Assembly (NCBI GenBank): GCA_014656175.1
Contig: BNBX01000002.1
Span: forward strand, 1-64,000
DNA: 64,000 nt
Origin: Streptomyces werraensis
GTDB lineage: Bacteria > Actinomycetota > Actinomycetes > Streptomycetales > Streptomycetaceae
Direction: 5' to 3'
This document shows positions 38,954-47,685 of this stretch, in pieces. The position numbers and the translations under genes are program-made. The notes beneath the pieces were generated by a model. The model had not been told where the DNA came from. It did not search any database and saw only the letters and a list, made by a program, of their open reading frames with translations. The first letter of the stretch is position 1; the number at the start of each line of letters is the position of its first letter.

Positions 38954-39640
38954 GTGAGACTGCTGCTCGTCGAGGACGACAACCACGTCGCCGCGGCCCT
39001 CTCGGCCGTGCTGGCCCGCCACGGCTTCGACGTCACCCACGCGCGCAGCGGCGAGGAGGCCCTCCAGGCGCTCGTCCCAGGAGGCGAAGGCTTCGGCGTC
39101 GTCCTGCTCGACCTCGGCCTGCCCGACCAGGACGGGTACGAGGTCTGCGGCAAGATACGCAAGCGCACCAGCACCCCCGTGATCATGGTGACCGCACGCT
39201 CCGACGTACGCTCCCGCATCCACGGGCTCAACCTCGGCGCCGACGACTACGTGGTGAAGCCGTACGACACCGGGGAACTGCTCGCCCGGATCCACGCCGT
39301 CAGCAGGCGCAGCGTCCAGGAGGAGGCCACCGGCTCCACGGAGACCCAGGTGCTCCTCGGCCCGGTGCGCATCGAGCTGCCCACCCGGCAGGTCAGCGTC
39401 AACGGCACGCCCGTCCAGCTCACCCGCAAGGAGTTCGATCTGCTCGCGCTGCTGGCACAGCGGCCGGGGGTGGTCTTCCGCCGGGAGCAGATCATCAGCG
39501 AGGTGTGGCGCACCAGCTGGGAGGGGACCGGCCGCACCCTGGAGGTGCACGTGGCCTCCCTGCGCTCCAAGCTGCGCATGCCCGCCCTGATCGAGACCGT
39601 GCGCGGCGTCGGCTACCGCCTTGTCGCGCCCGCTGCGTAG
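38954..39640 (+). CDS. OmpR/PhoB-family response regulator
   Basis: The 228-aa regulator has a receiver domain (acidic VEDDN, phospho-Asp53 in LLDLGLPDQDG, Lys in YVVKPYD) and a C-terminal winged-helix DNA-binding domain (~125-225; LTRKEFDLLALLAQRPGVVFRR, RTLEVHVASLRSKL). GTG 38954 follows GAAGGGGG. A histidine kinase gene starts ten bases downstream, so the two form an operon. It is divergent from gluABCD, which makes that transporter one candidate target. The link to glutamate is inference. Confidence 0.92.
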   Translation: MRLLLVEDDNHVAAALSAVLARHGFDVTHARSGEEALQALVPGGEGFGVVLLDLGLPDQDGYEVCGKIRKRTSTPVIMVTARSDVRSRIHGLNLGADDYVVKPYDTGELLARIHAVSRRSVQEEATGSTETQVLLGPVRIELPTRQVSVNGTPVQLTRKEFDLLALLAQRPGVVFRREQIISEVWRTSWEGTGRTLEVHVASLRSKLRMPALIETVRGVGYRLVAPAA

Positions 39641-39649
39641 CGGGGCCGG

Positions 39650-41083
39650 GTGCACACACGTCTCCTGCCGCTGCTCATCGTCCTGATGGCGGCCGTCCTG
39701 CTCGCCCTCGGCGTGCCGCTCGCGGTGAGCCTCGCCGGCGCCCAGCAGCAGAAGGTCGTGGTCGACCGGATCGACGACACCGCACGCTTCGCCGCCCTCG
39801 CCCAGTTCGTCACCGAGCCCGCCGACACCTCCGGCGGCGACATCAACGAGCGCCGCGAGACCCTCAGCGCCGAGCTGCGCAGCTACTACGAGGTGTACGG
39901 CATCCGCGCCGGCGTCTTCTACCGCAACGACGCCCCCATGGCGCACGCCCCCGACGACTTCTTCCTGCCCCGCGCCGGCGAGGTCCGGGACGCCTTCGAG
40001 GAGGCGCTGCTCAGCCGCCGCAGCCATGACCCCGAGCAGGTGTGGCCCTGGCAGCGGAGTGCCCTGGTGGTCGCCTCACCGGTGATCCGGGACGGCGACG
40101 TCGTCGCGGTCGTGGTCACCGAATCGCCCACCGGGCAGATGCGGTCCCGCATCTTGCAGGGCTGGCTGGTCATCGCCGCGGGGGAGGCGGCCGCGATGCT
40201 GCTGGCCGTCGGCGCGGCCCTCCGGCTCACCGGCTGGGTGCTGCGCCCGGTGCGCGTCCTCGACGCCACCACCCACGACATCGCCACCGGCCGGCTGAAG
40301 TCCCGCGTCGCGGTGGCCGGCGGCCCGCCCGAGCTGCGCCGCCTCGCACGTTCCTTCAACGAGATGGCGGACAACGTCGAGAACGTGCTGGAGCAGCAGC
40401 GCGCCTTCGTGGCCGACGCCTCCCATCAACTGCGCAACCCGCTGTCCGCGCTGCTGCTGCGCATCGAGCTGCTCGCCCTGGAGCTGCCCGAGGACAACGA
40501 GGAGATCGCCTCCGTGCGCGCGGAGGGAAAACGGCTGGCACAGGTCCTCGACGACCTGCTCGACCTGGCCCTTGCCGAGCACAGCGCACCCGACCTGCGG
40601 ATCGTCGACATCGGCGCGGTGGCCGCCGAACGGGTCGCCGCCTGGTCGCCGTCCGCCGACGCCAAGGACGTGACGCTGACCGGCGTCTGCCCGCCGACCA
40701 CTGCCTGGGCGGACCCGGTGGCGCTGTCCAGCGCGCTGGACGCGGTCATCGACAACGCGGTGAAGTTCACGCCGTCCGGAGAGACGGTCGAGGTGACCGT
40801 CGCCTCCAACGGCGACACGGCGACCGTCGTCGTCACCGACAACGGCCCCGGACTGACCGACGAGGAGCTGACCCGCGTCGGCGACCGCTTCTGGCGCAGC
40901 GGACGGCACCAGAACATCAAGGGCTCGGGACTCGGCCTGTCCATCTCCCGGGCGCTGCTCGCCGCGGGCGGCGGCTCCCTCTCCTACGAACGGCACGAGC
41001 CGCACGGGCTGCGGGTGACCGTGTCCGTGCCGCGCAACGCCCCCGCGGGCGAGGCGGACGGTCAGGGCTTGACGGACCGGTAG
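39650..41083 (+). CDS. Membrane histidine kinase partner of the adjacent regulator
   Basis: The 477-aa sensor has an N-terminal membrane helix (~5-30), an extracytoplasmic domain (~31-170), a second helix (~171-193) and HAMP (~195-248). HisKA has His259 (VADASHQLRNPLSALL), and the HATPase domain has NAVKFTPSG, DNGPGL and GSGLGLSIS. GTG 39650 is ten bases after the regulator gene. Its last 22 bases overlap the end of the convergent TAXI gene. Confidence 0.92.
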   Translation: MHTRLLPLLIVLMAAVLLALGVPLAVSLAGAQQQKVVVDRIDDTARFAALAQFVTEPADTSGGDINERRETLSAELRSYYEVYGIRAGVFYRNDAPMAHAPDDFFLPRAGEVRDAFEEALLSRRSHDPEQVWPWQRSALVVASPVIRDGDVVAVVVTESPTGQMRSRILQGWLVIAAGEAAAMLLAVGAALRLTGWVLRPVRVLDATTHDIATGRLKSRVAVAGGPPELRRLARSFNEMADNVENVLEQQRAFVADASHQLRNPLSALLLRIELLALELPEDNEEIASVRAEGKRLAQVLDDLLDLALAEHSAPDLRIVDIGAVAAERVAAWSPSADAKDVTLTGVCPPTTAWADPVALSSALDAVIDNAVKFTPSGETVEVTVASNGDTATVVVTDNGPGLTDEELTRVGDRFWRSGRHQNIKGSGLGLSISRALLAAGGGSLSYERHEPHGLRVTVSVPRNAPAGEADGQGLTDR

Positions 41084-42057
41084 TACCGGCGGGCGCCCTC
41101 GTGCAGCCGCAGCGGATCGGTGTAGATGGCGGTGCGCACGTCGACGAGCTGCGCGGAGTGCACATGGGCGCCGATGCCGTCACGGCTCTTCAGCACGATC
41201 CGGGTGAGCCACTCGGTGAGCCGTGGGTCCGCGTCCGCGCGCGTGATCAGCAGGTTGGACACCGCCATGGTCGGCACGGCCGAGCCGAGCTGACTGCCCG
41301 GGTAGGCCGACTCCGGGATGCTGGTCGCGCGGTAGTAGCGGGTGGCCTTGCCCTGCTCGTGCACCTTCGCGATCAGGGAGGCGTCGATCGGCACGAACCG
41401 CAGCGCGGAGTCCTCCGTGTACTTCTTCAGGCCGTCCGTGGGCAGCCCGCCCGACCAGAAGAAAGCGTCCAGGCCGTGCCCCAGACGCCCGGGCCCGGTG
41501 TCGATGCCGTCCGCGGACGGCACGATGTCCCGCTCCGGGTCGATCCCGGCCGCCCGCAGCAGCCGGTTCGCTATGAGCCGCACCCCGGACTTCGGCGGCC
41601 CTATGGCGACCCGCTTGCCCCGCAGGTCGGCGACGGTACGGATGCCCGAGCCGGGTGCCACGGCGAGCTGTACGTAGTCGTCGTACAGGCGCGCCACCCC
41701 GCGCAGCCCCTGGGCGCCGGCGCGGTCCTCCTGCCGGTACGTCTCCACGGCGTCGGCCGCCGCGAAAGCGAAGTCGGCCTGCCCGGTGGCGACCCGGCGG
41801 ACGTTCTCCCAGGAGCCGTCGCTGGTCTCCAGCCGCACCTCAAGACCGGGCATGTCCTTGCCGAGCGCGGTCCGCAGCAGCTCGCCGTACTTCTGGTAGA
41901 CCCCGGCGCGGGTGCCGGTGCTCATCGTGATCGTCCCGCCGGGCGGTTCCTCGCGCCACGGCGCCACCCACCACAGAAGCAGCCCGAGCACCACGAGACC
42001 GGCGGCCGCGCCCCGCAGGGCCCGCCGCCTGCCGATGCGGGACAGCACGTGGGACAT
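41062..42057 (-). CDS. TAXI-family solute-binding lipoprotein-like protein
   Basis: The 331-aa protein of the TAXI (TRAP-associated extracytoplasmic immunogenic) family has an N-terminal membrane anchor or uncleaved signal (~15-33, GLVVLGLLLWWVAPW) with no lipobox Cys. The binding fold carries MSTGTRAGVYQKYGELLR, TGQADFAFAAADAVE, VAIGPPKSGVRLIANRLL and DAFFWSGGLP. No TRAP permease genes lie nearby. Relatives in actinobacteria are often next to two-component systems, as here, which suggests a sensory co-receptor rather than transport. ATG 42057 is used. Confidence 0.85.
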   Translation of the reverse strand: MSHVLSRIGRRRALRGAAAGLVVLGLLLWWVAPWREEPPGGTITMSTGTRAGVYQKYGELLRTALGKDMPGLEVRLETSDGSWENVRRVATGQADFAFAAADAVETYRQEDRAGAQGLRGVARLYDDYVQLAVAPGSGIRTVADLRGKRVAIGPPKSGVRLIANRLLRAAGIDPERDIVPSADGIDTGPGRLGHGLDAFFWSGGLPTDGLKKYTEDSALRFVPIDASLIAKVHEQGKATRYYRATSIPESAYPGSQLGSAVPTMAVSNLLITRADADPRLTEWLTRIVLKSRDGIGAHVHSAQLVDVRTAIYTDPLRLHEGARRYYRSVKP

Positions 42058-42120
42058 GGCCGCGATCCTGCCAGCCCGGTGCCCCGCTGACCAGGGCGGA
42101 ACTCACAGGGAGGACCGGCC

Positions 42121-42783
42121 GTGGGGCACGCGGACCGTGAAGTGGGAAAACCCGGAACCGAGTTGACGCGGTCGCGCTGGCCTCCACCGATGACGTCCTC
42201 CACCGAGTCCGCGCCGACGCCGTCCGCCTCCGACGCCGAGTGCCTCGCGCTCACCCGGCAGCTGCGGCGCCGGGGCACCGTCGTGCTGTCCTTGTTCGCG
42301 CTGGCGTGGGCCTTCGCGGGCGCCTCCGGCACCGGCCCGGCGACGGACATGGTGGCGGTGGCCGTCGAGGCGGCGGCGCTCGCGATCACGGCGGTCGCGC
42401 TGTACCTCGGTCTCCGCAAGGACGCCCGGCCCTCGCCCCGGACGGTGGACCTGCCCGCGAACTGGGCCCGCGGGGTGGGCATCGTCAACGGCGTCGAGCT
42501 GCTGGCCGTCGTCGCCGTGATCGCCGCGGCCAACTCCTCCGGACGCCCGGCGTACATCCCGGCCGGCATCGCGCTCGTCGTGGGCCTGCACTTCTTCCCG
42601 CTCGCCCGGCTGTACGACCAGTGGCAGTACCGGTGGACGGGCGCGCTGATGACCGTGGTGGCGGTCGTCGGCGCCGTGCTGGTCCTGGCCGGTGCGTCGG
42701 CCGGGACCGTGCGGGTCGTGGTGGCTCTGGCCTGCGCGGCGGTCCTCTGGGTCTCCGCCTGCCACCTGGCCGTACGCGGCTGA
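42121..42783 (+). CDS. Hypothetical six-helix membrane protein
   Basis: The 220-aa protein has a hydrophilic N-terminus (~1-50) and about six hydrophobic helices (VVLSLFALAWAFAG, MVAVAVEAAALAITAVALYL, GIVNGVELLAVVAVIAAA, IPAGIALVVGLHFFPLA, and two at the C-terminus). I do not recognise a named family beyond conserved actinobacterial membrane proteins. GTG 42121 has AGGGAGGA at good spacing. ATG 42190, the next option, has none. It lies just upstream of miaB. Confidence 0.75.
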   Translation: MGHADREVGKPGTELTRSRWPPPMTSSTESAPTPSASDAECLALTRQLRRRGTVVLSLFALAWAFAGASGTGPATDMVAVAVEAAALAITAVALYLGLRKDARPSPRTVDLPANWARGVGIVNGVELLAVVAVIAAANSSGRPAYIPAGIALVVGLHFFPLARLYDQWQYRWTGALMTVVAVVGAVLVLAGASAGTVRVVVALACAAVLWVSACHLAVRG

Positions 42784-42842
42784 GCCACCTGGCCGGACGG
42801 AGCCGTCGGGGAACACCGGGCGGAGCCGCTCCGGGAAACGCC

Positions 42843-42848
42843 TACCCT
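42843..42848 (+). promoter_or_regulatory. -10 element of miaB (leaderless start)
   Basis: TACCCT ends 7 bases before the miaB ATG and there is no SD sequence, so the transcript probably starts at the ATG. Confidence 0.45.
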
Positions 42849-42855
42849 TGTTGCC

Positions 42856-44382
42856 ATGACCAGCAGCAGTGACCGGAGCCCCGCCGTGGACGTTCTCTCG
42901 ACCAGGACCTACGAGATTCGCACCTACGGGTGCCAGATGAACGTCCACGACTCCGAGCGCCTCGCCGGGCTGCTGGAGGACGCCGGGTACGTCCGCGCCC
43001 CCGAGGGCTCCGACGGCGACGCCGACGTCGTCGTGTTCAACACGTGCGCCGTGCGCGAGAACGCCGACAACAAGCTGTACGGCAACCTGGGCCACCTCGC
43101 CCCGAGGAAGGCGAGCCGCCCCGGCATGCAGATCGCGGTCGGCGGCTGCCTCGCGCAGAAGGACCGGGACACCATCGTCAAGCGCGCTCCCTGGGTGGAC
43201 GTCGTCTTCGGCACGCACAACATCGGCAAGCTGCCGGTGCTGCTGGAGCGCGCCCGCGTCCAGGAGGAGGCGCAGGTCGAGATCGCCGAGTCGCTGGAGG
43301 CGTTCCCCTCCACGCTGCCCACCCGCCGCGAGAGCGCCTACGCGGCCTGGGTGTCGATCTCCGTCGGCTGCAACAACACCTGCACCTTCTGCATCGTCCC
43401 CGCCCTGCGCGGCAAGGAGAAGGACCGCCGCCCCGGCGACATCCTCGCCGAGATCGAGGCCCTGGTCGCCGAGGGCGTCTCCGAGGTCACCCTGCTCGGC
43501 CAGAACGTCAACGCCTACGGCTCCGACATCGGCGACCGCGAGGCCTTCAGCAAGCTGCTGCGCGCCTGCGGGAAGATCGACGGCCTGGAACGGGTCCGCT
43601 TCACCTCCCCGCACCCCCGCGACTTCACCGACGACGTCATCGCCGCCATGGCCGAGACGCCCAACGTGATGCCGCAGCTCCACATGCCGCTCCAGTCCGG
43701 CTCCGACCCGGTCCTCAAGGCCATGCGCCGCTCCTACCGCCAGGAGCGCTTCCTCGGGATCATCGAGAAGGTCCGCGCCGCCATCCCCCACGCGGCGATC
43801 AGCACCGACATCATCGTGGGCTTCCCCGGCGAGACCGAGGAGGACTTCCAGCAGACCCTGCACGTCGTCCGCGAGGCCCGCTTCGCGCAGGCCTTCACCT
43901 TCCAGTACTCCAAGCGGCCCGGCACCCCGGCCGCCGAGATGGACGGGCAGATCCCCAAGAAGGTCGTGCAGGAGCGCTACGAGCGTCTCGTCGCCCTCCA
44001 GGAGGAGATCTCCTGGGAGGAGAACAAGAAGCAGGTCGGCCGCACCCTGGAGCTGATGGTCGCCGAGGGCGAGGGCCGCAAGGACGACACCACCCACCGT
44101 CTCTCCGGCCGCGCCCCCGACAACCGCCTGGTGCACTTCACCAAGCCCGACCAGGAGGTCCGCCCCGGTGACGTCGTCACCGTCGAGGTGACCTACGCGG
44201 CGCCGCACCACCTCCTCGCCGAGGGCCCCGTCCTCGGCGTGCGCCGCACCCGCGCGGGCGACGCCTGGGAGAAGCGCACCGCGGAGAAGGCCTCCAAGCC
44301 CGCGGGCGTGCTGCTCGGCCTGCCCAAGGTGGGCGTGCCCGAGCCGCTCCCGGCGGTCACCGGCGGCTGCGCCGTCGACTGA
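42856..44382 (+). CDS. miaB: tRNA-2-methylthio-N6-dimethylallyladenosine synthase MiaB
   Basis: This radical-SAM methylthiotransferase converts i6A37 to ms2i6A37 in tRNAs reading UNN codons, downstream of MiaA. The 508-aa product has the UPF0004 domain ([38 protein letters not shown]), radical-SAM Cys172/176/179 ([10 protein letters not shown]), [12 protein letters not shown], and a C-terminal TRAM domain. MNVHDSE identifies it as MiaB rather than RimO. ATG 42856 is leaderless-like. miaA lies 1.6 kb downstream. Confidence 0.95.
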   Translation: MTSSSDRSPAVDVLSTRTYEIRTYGCQMNVHDSERLAGLLEDAGYVRAPEGSDGDADVVVFNTCAVRENADNKLYGNLGHLAPRKASRPGMQIAVGGCLAQKDRDTIVKRAPWVDVVFGTHNIGKLPVLLERARVQEEAQVEIAESLEAFPSTLPTRRESAYAAWVSISVGCNNTCTFCIVPALRGKEKDRRPGDILAEIEALVAEGVSEVTLLGQNVNAYGSDIGDREAFSKLLRACGKIDGLERVRFTSPHPRDFTDDVIAAMAETPNVMPQLHMPLQSGSDPVLKAMRRSYRQERFLGIIEKVRAAIPHAAISTDIIVGFPGETEEDFQQTLHVVREARFAQAFTFQYSKRPGTPAAEMDGQIPKKVVQERYERLVALQEEISWEENKKQVGRTLELMVAEGEGRKDDTTHRLSGRAPDNRLVHFTKPDQEVRPGDVVTVEVTYAAPHHLLAEGPVLGVRRTRAGDAWEKRTAEKASKPAGVLLGLPKVGVPEPLPAVTGGCAVD

Positions 44383-44430
44383 CCCCACTGCCCCGGGCCC
44401 GCCCCGACGGACGGGCCCGTACGGCCGCAG

Positions 44431-44436
44431 TAGGCT
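44431..44436 (+). promoter_or_regulatory. -10 element of the LigB-like gene (leaderless start)
   Basis: TAGGCT ends 7 bases before ATG 44444, with no SD sequence. Confidence 0.4.
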
Positions 44437-44443
44437 GCTGATC

Positions 44444-45157
44444 ATGCTTGTCGCCGCCGCAGCCTGCCCCTGCCCGCCGCTGCTCGTGCCCGAGGTCGCC
44501 GCCGGCGCCGCCCCGGAGCTCGACGCCGCGCGCGCCGCCTGCACGGACGCGCTCGGCGTGCTCGCCGCCGCCCGCCCCGACCTGCTGGTCGTCGTGGGCC
44601 CGGACGACGGCTCCGGGACGCACGACTACCCCGCCGGAACCCCGGGTTCCTTCCGCGGCTTCGGCGTCGGCCTGGACGTGCGGCTGGGGGACGGCGACGT
44701 CGCGGCCGGCCGGGAACTGCCGTACGGACTCGCCGTGGGCGCCTGGCTGCTGGGGCGGACCGGGTGGGCCGGCGCCCCCGTCGAAGGGCGGGGCGTGGGA
44801 GAGTCCCTCCCGCCCGACGCGTGCCTCGCGGAGGGGCGCCGGCTGGCCGGCCGGGCCGGCCGGGTGGCGCTGCTGGTGATGGGCGACGCCAGCGCCTGCC
44901 GCACCCCGAAGGCGCCCGGCTACCTCGATGAACGCGCGGTGCCCTACGACGCGGAGATCGCCCGCGCGCTCGGCTCGGCCGACACGGCCGCGCTGCGCGC
45001 GCTGGACCCTCGAGCGGCGCGCGAGCTGAAGGTGTCAGGCCGCGCGCCCTGGCAGGTGCTCGCCGGCGCGGCCGAGGGCGGGGCCGGCCTGGCCGGCGCG
45101 CTGCTCCACGAGGGCGCCCCGTACGGCGTGGGGTACGTCGTCGCCACCTGGTCGTAG
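44444..45157 (+). CDS. Class III extradiol dioxygenase (LigB-like) domain protein
   Basis: The 237-aa soluble protein with a LigB/MEMO-like fold is conserved between miaB and miaA in actinobacteria. The first metal ligand of true LigB enzymes is an early His; here that loop reads ACPCPPLLVPE with Cys at the likely position. HDYPAGTPG and a central GDASAC region remain. Catalysis is therefore doubtful. Function is unknown; the miaB/miaA neighbourhood suggests a tRNA-modification-related role, but this is inference. Leaderless start at ATG 44444. Confidence 0.8.
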   Translation: MLVAAAACPCPPLLVPEVAAGAAPELDAARAACTDALGVLAAARPDLLVVVGPDDGSGTHDYPAGTPGSFRGFGVGLDVRLGDGDVAAGRELPYGLAVGAWLLGRTGWAGAPVEGRGVGESLPPDACLAEGRRLAGRAGRVALLVMGDASACRTPKAPGYLDERAVPYDAEIARALGSADTAALRALDPRAARELKVSGRAPWQVLAGAAEGGAGLAGALLHEGAPYGVGYVVATWS

Positions 45158-45171
45158 GCGCGCGGACGTGA

Positions 45172-45220
45172 ACGAACGGCGGACGGCCGGGGCAAGATGC
45201 CCCGGCCGTCCGCCGTTCGT
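45172..45220. terminator. Bidirectional terminator with a 22-bp stem
   Basis: A perfect 22-bp stem (45172-45193/45199-45220) with a 5-base loop lies between the convergent LigB-like gene and the antitoxin-like gene. Confidence 0.9.
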
Positions 45221-45225
45221 GCCGC

Positions 45226-45495
45226 TCAGGAGGCGGGCGGCGGCCCGGCCGGCGGTGTGGCGCCGCCCGCGTCCGGACCGGGATCGTTCTTGTGCGCGAA
45301 GCGGTCCACGGCCTCCTTGGCCTTTCCCGTACCCGACTGGATCCTGTCGCTGTACTTGCCCTTGGTTCCCCGGTCGACGGTGTGCGCCGCCTTCTCCAGG
45401 CCGTGCTGGATCTTGTCCTCGTGCTGCTGCGCGAGGCCGGAGACCTTGTCCTTGGCAGGGCCGAGCTTGGCCTTCAGATTGTCCAGGAGACCCAT
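45226..45495 (-). CDS. Antitoxin-like/CsbD-like small protein
   Basis: The 89-aa Lys/Asp-rich hydrophilic protein begins MGLLDNLKAKLGPAKDKVSG and has helical repeats (HEDKIQHGLEKAAHTVDRGTKGKYSDRIQSG), matching the family annotated as antitoxin after mycobacterial Rv0909. No toxin gene adjoins it, and in Streptomyces these proteins may serve in stress or sporulation. ATG 45495 has GAGGAAAGG upstream. It follows the next gene by 23 bases on the minus strand, so the two form an operon. Confidence 0.8.
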   Translation of the reverse strand: MGLLDNLKAKLGPAKDKVSGLAQQHEDKIQHGLEKAAHTVDRGTKGKYSDRIQSGTGKAKEAVDRFAHKNDPGPDAGGATPPAGPPPAS

Positions 45496-45518
45496 GATGT
45501 ACCTTTCCTCGCCGCACG

Positions 45519-45791
45519 CTACGTGCGGGCGCCCTCGCCGGCCTCGGTGTCGGCGGCCTTGCCCGACTGCTGCTTCGGGATGTCGACGCTGTCCGTGACG
45601 CCGGCCTCGTCGGACTCCTTCACCGGGGCCTCGGAGGCTGCCTTCGCCCCGTCGGCCACGGCCTCGGCCCCAGGCGTCGCCGCCGTGTCGTCCGTACCGG
45701 CTCCGGTCTTCTCCCCGTCGGTCCGGGTCTCGGCCGCCGCTGTCTCTCCCGTGGTCTTCGACCTCCGAAAAAGCCGTGCAAAAACGCCCAT
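45519..45791 (-). CDS. Acidic low-complexity hypothetical protein
   Basis: The 90-aa protein starts MGVFARLFRRSK and then becomes an Ala/Thr/Glu/Asp-rich chain of low complexity with no recognised domain, probably disordered. ATG 45791 has GGAG five bases upstream. It is the first gene of a two-gene unit with the antitoxin-like protein. Divergent from miaA. Confidence 0.6.
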   Translation of the reverse strand: MGVFARLFRRSKTTGETAAAETRTDGEKTGAGTDDTAATPGAEAVADGAKAASEAPVKESDEAGVTDSVDIPKQQSGKAADTEAGEGART

Positions 45792-45972
45792 ATCCACTCC
45801 ATACGTTACTCGTGCGGGCGAAATTCCGCGTAGCCCGGTGTGTCCATCCGTGTGAGCCGGGCGAGCGCCGCCGTGATCCGGCGGCGGGAACCTCGAACGG
45901 GCAACGACGTGGCGCACCCCGCGTCACGTAACCCGATCGAGAGCAGCCCGTGAGGTTTGGGAGACTGGATCG

Positions 45973-46911
45973 GTGAGCAGCGCACCCCACGCCCCCCGCG
46001 TCATCGCCGTCGTCGGTCCCACCGCGGCCGGAAAGTCCGATCTGGGCGTCTTTCTCGCCCAGCGGCTGGGGGGTGAGGTCGTCAACGCCGACTCCATGCA
46101 GCTCTACCGGGGGATGGACATCGGCACCGCCAAGCTGACGCCCGAGGAGCGCGGCGGTGTCCCGCACCACCTGCTCGACGTCTGGGACGTCACCGAGACC
46201 GCCTCCGTCGCCGAGTACCAGCGGATGGCCCGGGAACGGATCGACGCGCTGCTCGCCGACGGACGCTGGCCGATCCTGGTCGGCGGTTCCGGCCTGTACG
46301 TCCGCGGTGCCGTCGACAACCTCGAGTTCCCCGGCACCGACCCGGAGGTCCGGGCGCGCCTGGAGGAGGAGCTGGCGCTGCGCGGCCCCGGCGCGCTGCA
46401 CGCCCGGCTCGCCGCGGCCGACCCCGACGCCGGCCGCGCGATCCTGCCGAGCAACGGGCGCCGCATCGTCCGCGCGCTGGAGGTCATCGAGATCACCGGG
46501 CGGCCCTTCACCGCCAACCTCCCGGGCCACGACTCCGTCTACGACACGCTGCAGATCGGCGTCGACGTGGCTCGCCCCGAACTCGACGAGCGCATCGCCC
46601 GCCGGGTCGACCGCATGTGGGAGGCCGGGCTCGTCGAAGAAGTACGCGCACTCGAGGCGCAGGGGTTGCGTGAGGGGCGTACGGCGTCGCGCGCCCTCGG
46701 CTACCAGCAGGTGCTCGCCGCACTCGCCGGCGAGTGCACCCTGGAGGAGGCCCGGGCCGAGACCGTCCGTGCCACCAAGCGCTTCGCGCGCCGTCAGGAT
46801 TCATGGTTCAGGCGCGATCCGCGGGTGCACTGGTTGAGTGGGGCCGCGGCGGACCTCGGGGAACTTCCGCAGCTCGCGACGGCGTTGGTCGAACGACCGG
46901 TTACAGCCTGA
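45973..46911 (+). CDS. miaA: tRNA dimethylallyltransferase MiaA
   Basis: MiaA transfers an isopentenyl group from DMAPP to A37 of tRNAs reading UNN codons, the step before MiaB. The 312-aa product has the P-loop VVGPTAAGKSDLGV (13-26), the substrate motif NADSMQLYRGMDIGTAK, the VGGSGLY block and the C-terminal tRNA-binding region RASRALGYQQVLA and TKRFARRQDSWFRRD. GTG 45973 has GGGAG upstream. Confidence 0.94.
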   Translation: MSSAPHAPRVIAVVGPTAAGKSDLGVFLAQRLGGEVVNADSMQLYRGMDIGTAKLTPEERGGVPHHLLDVWDVTETASVAEYQRMARERIDALLADGRWPILVGGSGLYVRGAVDNLEFPGTDPEVRARLEEELALRGPGALHARLAAADPDAGRAILPSNGRRIVRALEVIEITGRPFTANLPGHDSVYDTLQIGVDVARPELDERIARRVDRMWEAGLVEEVRALEAQGLREGRTASRALGYQQVLAALAGECTLEEARAETVRATKRFARRQDSWFRRDPRVHWLSGAAADLGELPQLATALVERPVTA

Positions 46912-47013
46912 TCACGTCCTGGCATCGGGACGCCCAGGCCGTCATCCGGGCCTGTGACGCCGTGCCATCATCAAGCTTCGATCGACCAGTGGAGTCCTAA
47001 GTTGGGAGGGCGC

Positions 47014-47523
47014 GTGGCGATGGAGGCCGGCCCTCGCGACACCGCACACAGCACCGAGCACCTCACCGCCCGGCGGGATGCCCCGGAGCCGGAGACCGGG
47101 CGTCTCAGCCCCGACGGGCCCGAGGAGACGCAGGGCGGGGTGACCGACGACGGTCCCGAGCCGGAGGAGATGTTCACCGGCGGGGACGAGGTCGAGGTCG
47201 AACTGCGCCCACAGCGCCGACTGCGTGTCTGGCAGCTCGCCCCGATCGTCGCCCTCGGCGCGCTCGGCTCCCTGATGTTCGCCTTCCCGCTCGCCTTCGA
47301 CTTCGGCGACAGCGGCGCGGTGATCGCCATGCTGGGACTGCTGATCTGCTCCTGCGCGGCCGGCTGGGGCATGATGGCCGCGCGCAAGGTCGGCTACACC
47401 TGGCCGGGGCTCTCCGCCCGCGGCTCGGACCGCAAGTCCGACTGGCGCGTGGTGGCCGCCTACGCGGTGATGGTCGCGGCGGTGGTGGCCCTGGCGGTGT
47501 GGCGCGTGGCCCGCCTGCGCTGA
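47014..47523 (+). CDS. Hypothetical membrane protein with acidic N-terminus
   Basis: The 169-aa protein has an acidic, Pro/Glu-rich N-terminal ~75 residues, then three hydrophobic helices (LAPIVALGALGSLMFAFPLA, AVIAMLGLLICSCAAGWGMM, VVAAYAVMVAAVVALAVW). It is conserved next to miaA/dapF in Streptomyces; function unknown. GTG 47014 is chosen because GGGAGGG lies just upstream, whereas an ATG at 46954 has none. Confidence 0.75.
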   Translation: MAMEAGPRDTAHSTEHLTARRDAPEPETGRLSPDGPEETQGGVTDDGPEPEEMFTGGDEVEVELRPQRRLRVWQLAPIVALGALGSLMFAFPLAFDFGDSGAVIAMLGLLICSCAAGWGMMAARKVGYTWPGLSARGSDRKSDWRVVAAYAVMVAAVVALAVWRVARLR

Positions 47524-47685
47524 GGGTCCCCGCGACGCGGGGGCTGCGTCACGCCCTTCGCGATCACCCGACACGGCTCGCGCGAGCCCTCGCCCCTGGG
47601 GGGCCGCCTGTGCCGAAGCCCTGCGGTGTCCGCGCCGGCAACGCGGCTTGACCCGAGCCGAAGCCGCGGCATCCCGTTCCGCAGC

